Below, one piece after another: positions 63,297 through 64,000 of a DNA stretch of 64,000 bases. The DNA is taken from the NCBI RefSeq assembly GCF_020216025.1, contig NZ_JAIWNC010000005.1, forward strand, positions 248,001 to 312,000, given 5' to 3'. Made by a program: the position numbers and the translations under genes. Source of the stretch: Jidongwangia harbinensis. GTDB lineage: Bacteria > Actinomycetota > Actinomycetes > Mycobacteriales > Micromonosporaceae. Within the stretch, counting starts at the first letter, position 1, and every line of letters begins with the position of its first letter. The notes beneath the pieces are model-generated. The model was not told the origin of the DNA. It made no database searches and was given only the letters and a program-made list of their open reading frames with translations.

Positions 63297-64000
63297 CTAG
63301 CCGATGAGCAGCTCGTCCACCACTCCGGTGGTGTCCTCGGCGCCGTGGCCGCCGGCCAGCCGCCGGGCCATCAGGTCCGCCCACGGCCGCAGCAACTCGT
63401 CGCTGACACCCTGCTCGGCCGCGGTACGCAGCAGCGTGGCGTTCCCCGCCACCTGCATGGCCAGGCTGGAGGCCACCCCGGTGGTGTAGTCGCCGCGGTC
63501 CAACTGCTCGGCCGTGCGGTACACCGACGGCACCATCGCGGTCAGCCACTCCGCCAGCAGCGGCGCGACGTCACCGGCCGGCAGCCGCGCCGAACGGATC
63601 AGCGCGAACGCGTGCGCCACGCCGGCGAACATGCCGTCCATCGCGCTGAGCAGCGCCACGTCGTGCAGTGCGGCGAGCCCGGGGTCGGTGCCGACATAGC
63701 GGGCCGCGGCCGGCACCCCGAGCGCGCCGCGGTGCGCGTCGAAGAGGTCGCGGTCGCCGCTGTAGAAGACGTACGCGTCCGGCGATCCGATCATCGGCGG
63801 CACCGCCATGATCCCGCCGTCCAGGAAGCGGCCCGGAACCCGCCGGGCCCGGTCCCGCGCGTCCGCCGGTGTGCCGGTGGTGAGGTCGACCAGATCCTTG
63901 CCGGTCAGGTCCGCCCCGGCCAGCGTGGCGTCCACCGAGGCGCCGTCGAGCAGGCAGGTCACCACCAGGCCGGCGGCGGCGACAGCCTCCGCCGGGGTGG
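63297..64000 (-). CDS. Imine-reductase-like / 6PGDH-family dehydrogenase (5' partial)
   Basis: The gene runs off the right edge; its start and most of the NADP-binding Rossmann half are outside the window. The visible part begins near the end of that half (DLVDLTTGTPADARDRAR) and continues with the helical C-terminal domain: FLDGGIMAVPPMIGSPDAYVFYSG, YVGTDPGLAALHDVALLSAMDGMFAGVAHAFAL. These blocks are typical of imine reductases/reductive aminases, which reduce C=N bonds with NADPH; a hydroxyisobutyrate-dehydrogenase relative is the alternative. It converges directly with the ABC exporter. Confidence 0.8.
   Translation of the reverse strand, partial: TPAEAVAAAGLVVTCLLDGASVDATLAGADLTGKDLVDLTTGTPADARDRARRVPGRFLDGGIMAVPPMIGSPDAYVFYSGDRDLFDAHRGALGVPAAARYVGTDPGLAALHDVALLSAMDGMFAGVAHAFALIRSARLPAGDVAPLLAEWLTAMVPSVYRTAEQLDRGDYTTGVASSLAMQVAGNATLLRTAAEQGVSDELLRPWADLMARRLAGGHGAEDTTGVVDELLIG

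Overview
This 64 kb window is very GC-rich, uses GTG and TTG starts freely, and packs genes with ATGA, GTGA or TGATG overlaps. It carries a set typical of a filamentous actinobacterium: LAL/LuxR, XRE-DUF5753, PknB-like kinase, RsbU/RsbW-type partner switching, DsbA-VKOR and NnaR. Codon and gene style suggest Micromonosporaceae, perhaps Actinoplanes-like; that family-level guess is inference. At least six genes look leaderless: a TAnnnT -10 box lies 6-7 bases before the start codon.

Layout. 1-2696: end of an operon for a flavoprotein, a 2x[4Fe-4S] ferredoxin and a sulfonate/nitrate-type ABC binding lipoprotein. 2825-7496: a 1406-residue secreted polymorphic toxin (ALF repeats, Ala-rich coiled coils, Hint domain, C-terminal toxin) with an overlapping candidate immunity gene. 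7555-10542: SpoIIE-type phosphatase, remnant of a small membrane protein, and a DsbA-like/VKOR disulfide-forming pair. 10552-17767: phosphoketolase, an uncharacterised protein, an aldo-keto reductase/SDR pair and a membrane Ser/Thr kinase with a 15-bp coding tandem repeat. 17781-24451: alpha/beta hydrolase, LAL regulator, an XRE regulator with palindromic operators in its own promoter and near a two-gene peptide operon, PHP phosphatase and histidine phosphatase. 24524-33696: a signalling island (degenerate HD-GYP regulator, HDOD regulator, two histidine kinases, RsbW- and RsbU-like proteins).

33698-40223: copper operon copZ / secreted His-rich protein / copA behind a CsoR-type dyad, then a methyltransferase, an LVIVD-repeat secreted protein and a divergent DUF305 protein. 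40295-44597: phosphatase/sulfatase-fold membrane protein, small envelope proteins, and a TerC-family gene behind a yybP-ykoY-like Mn riboswitch whose SD-sequestering helix can be drawn. 44707-49734: ECF-like sigma factor, overlapping 166-aa protein, TPR-CHAT caspase-like protease and a divergent intracellular subtilase. This is the best candidate for an undescribed system, and it recalls the logic of protease-controlled sigma factors. 49807-52741: secreted M1 peptidase with an inserted beta-sandwich and a frameshifted hydrolase, followed by a 40-bp perfect palindrome. 52850-61244: complete nitrate assimilation locus (nasA, 115-aa protein, nirB, nirD, narK, a CbiX-type chelatase and nnaR) with possible GlnR sites. 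61428-64000: ABC exporter and the 3' part of an imine-reductase-like gene.

The frames with the strongest family signatures are those called below. The very long frames on opposite strands of these genes are high-GC shadows.
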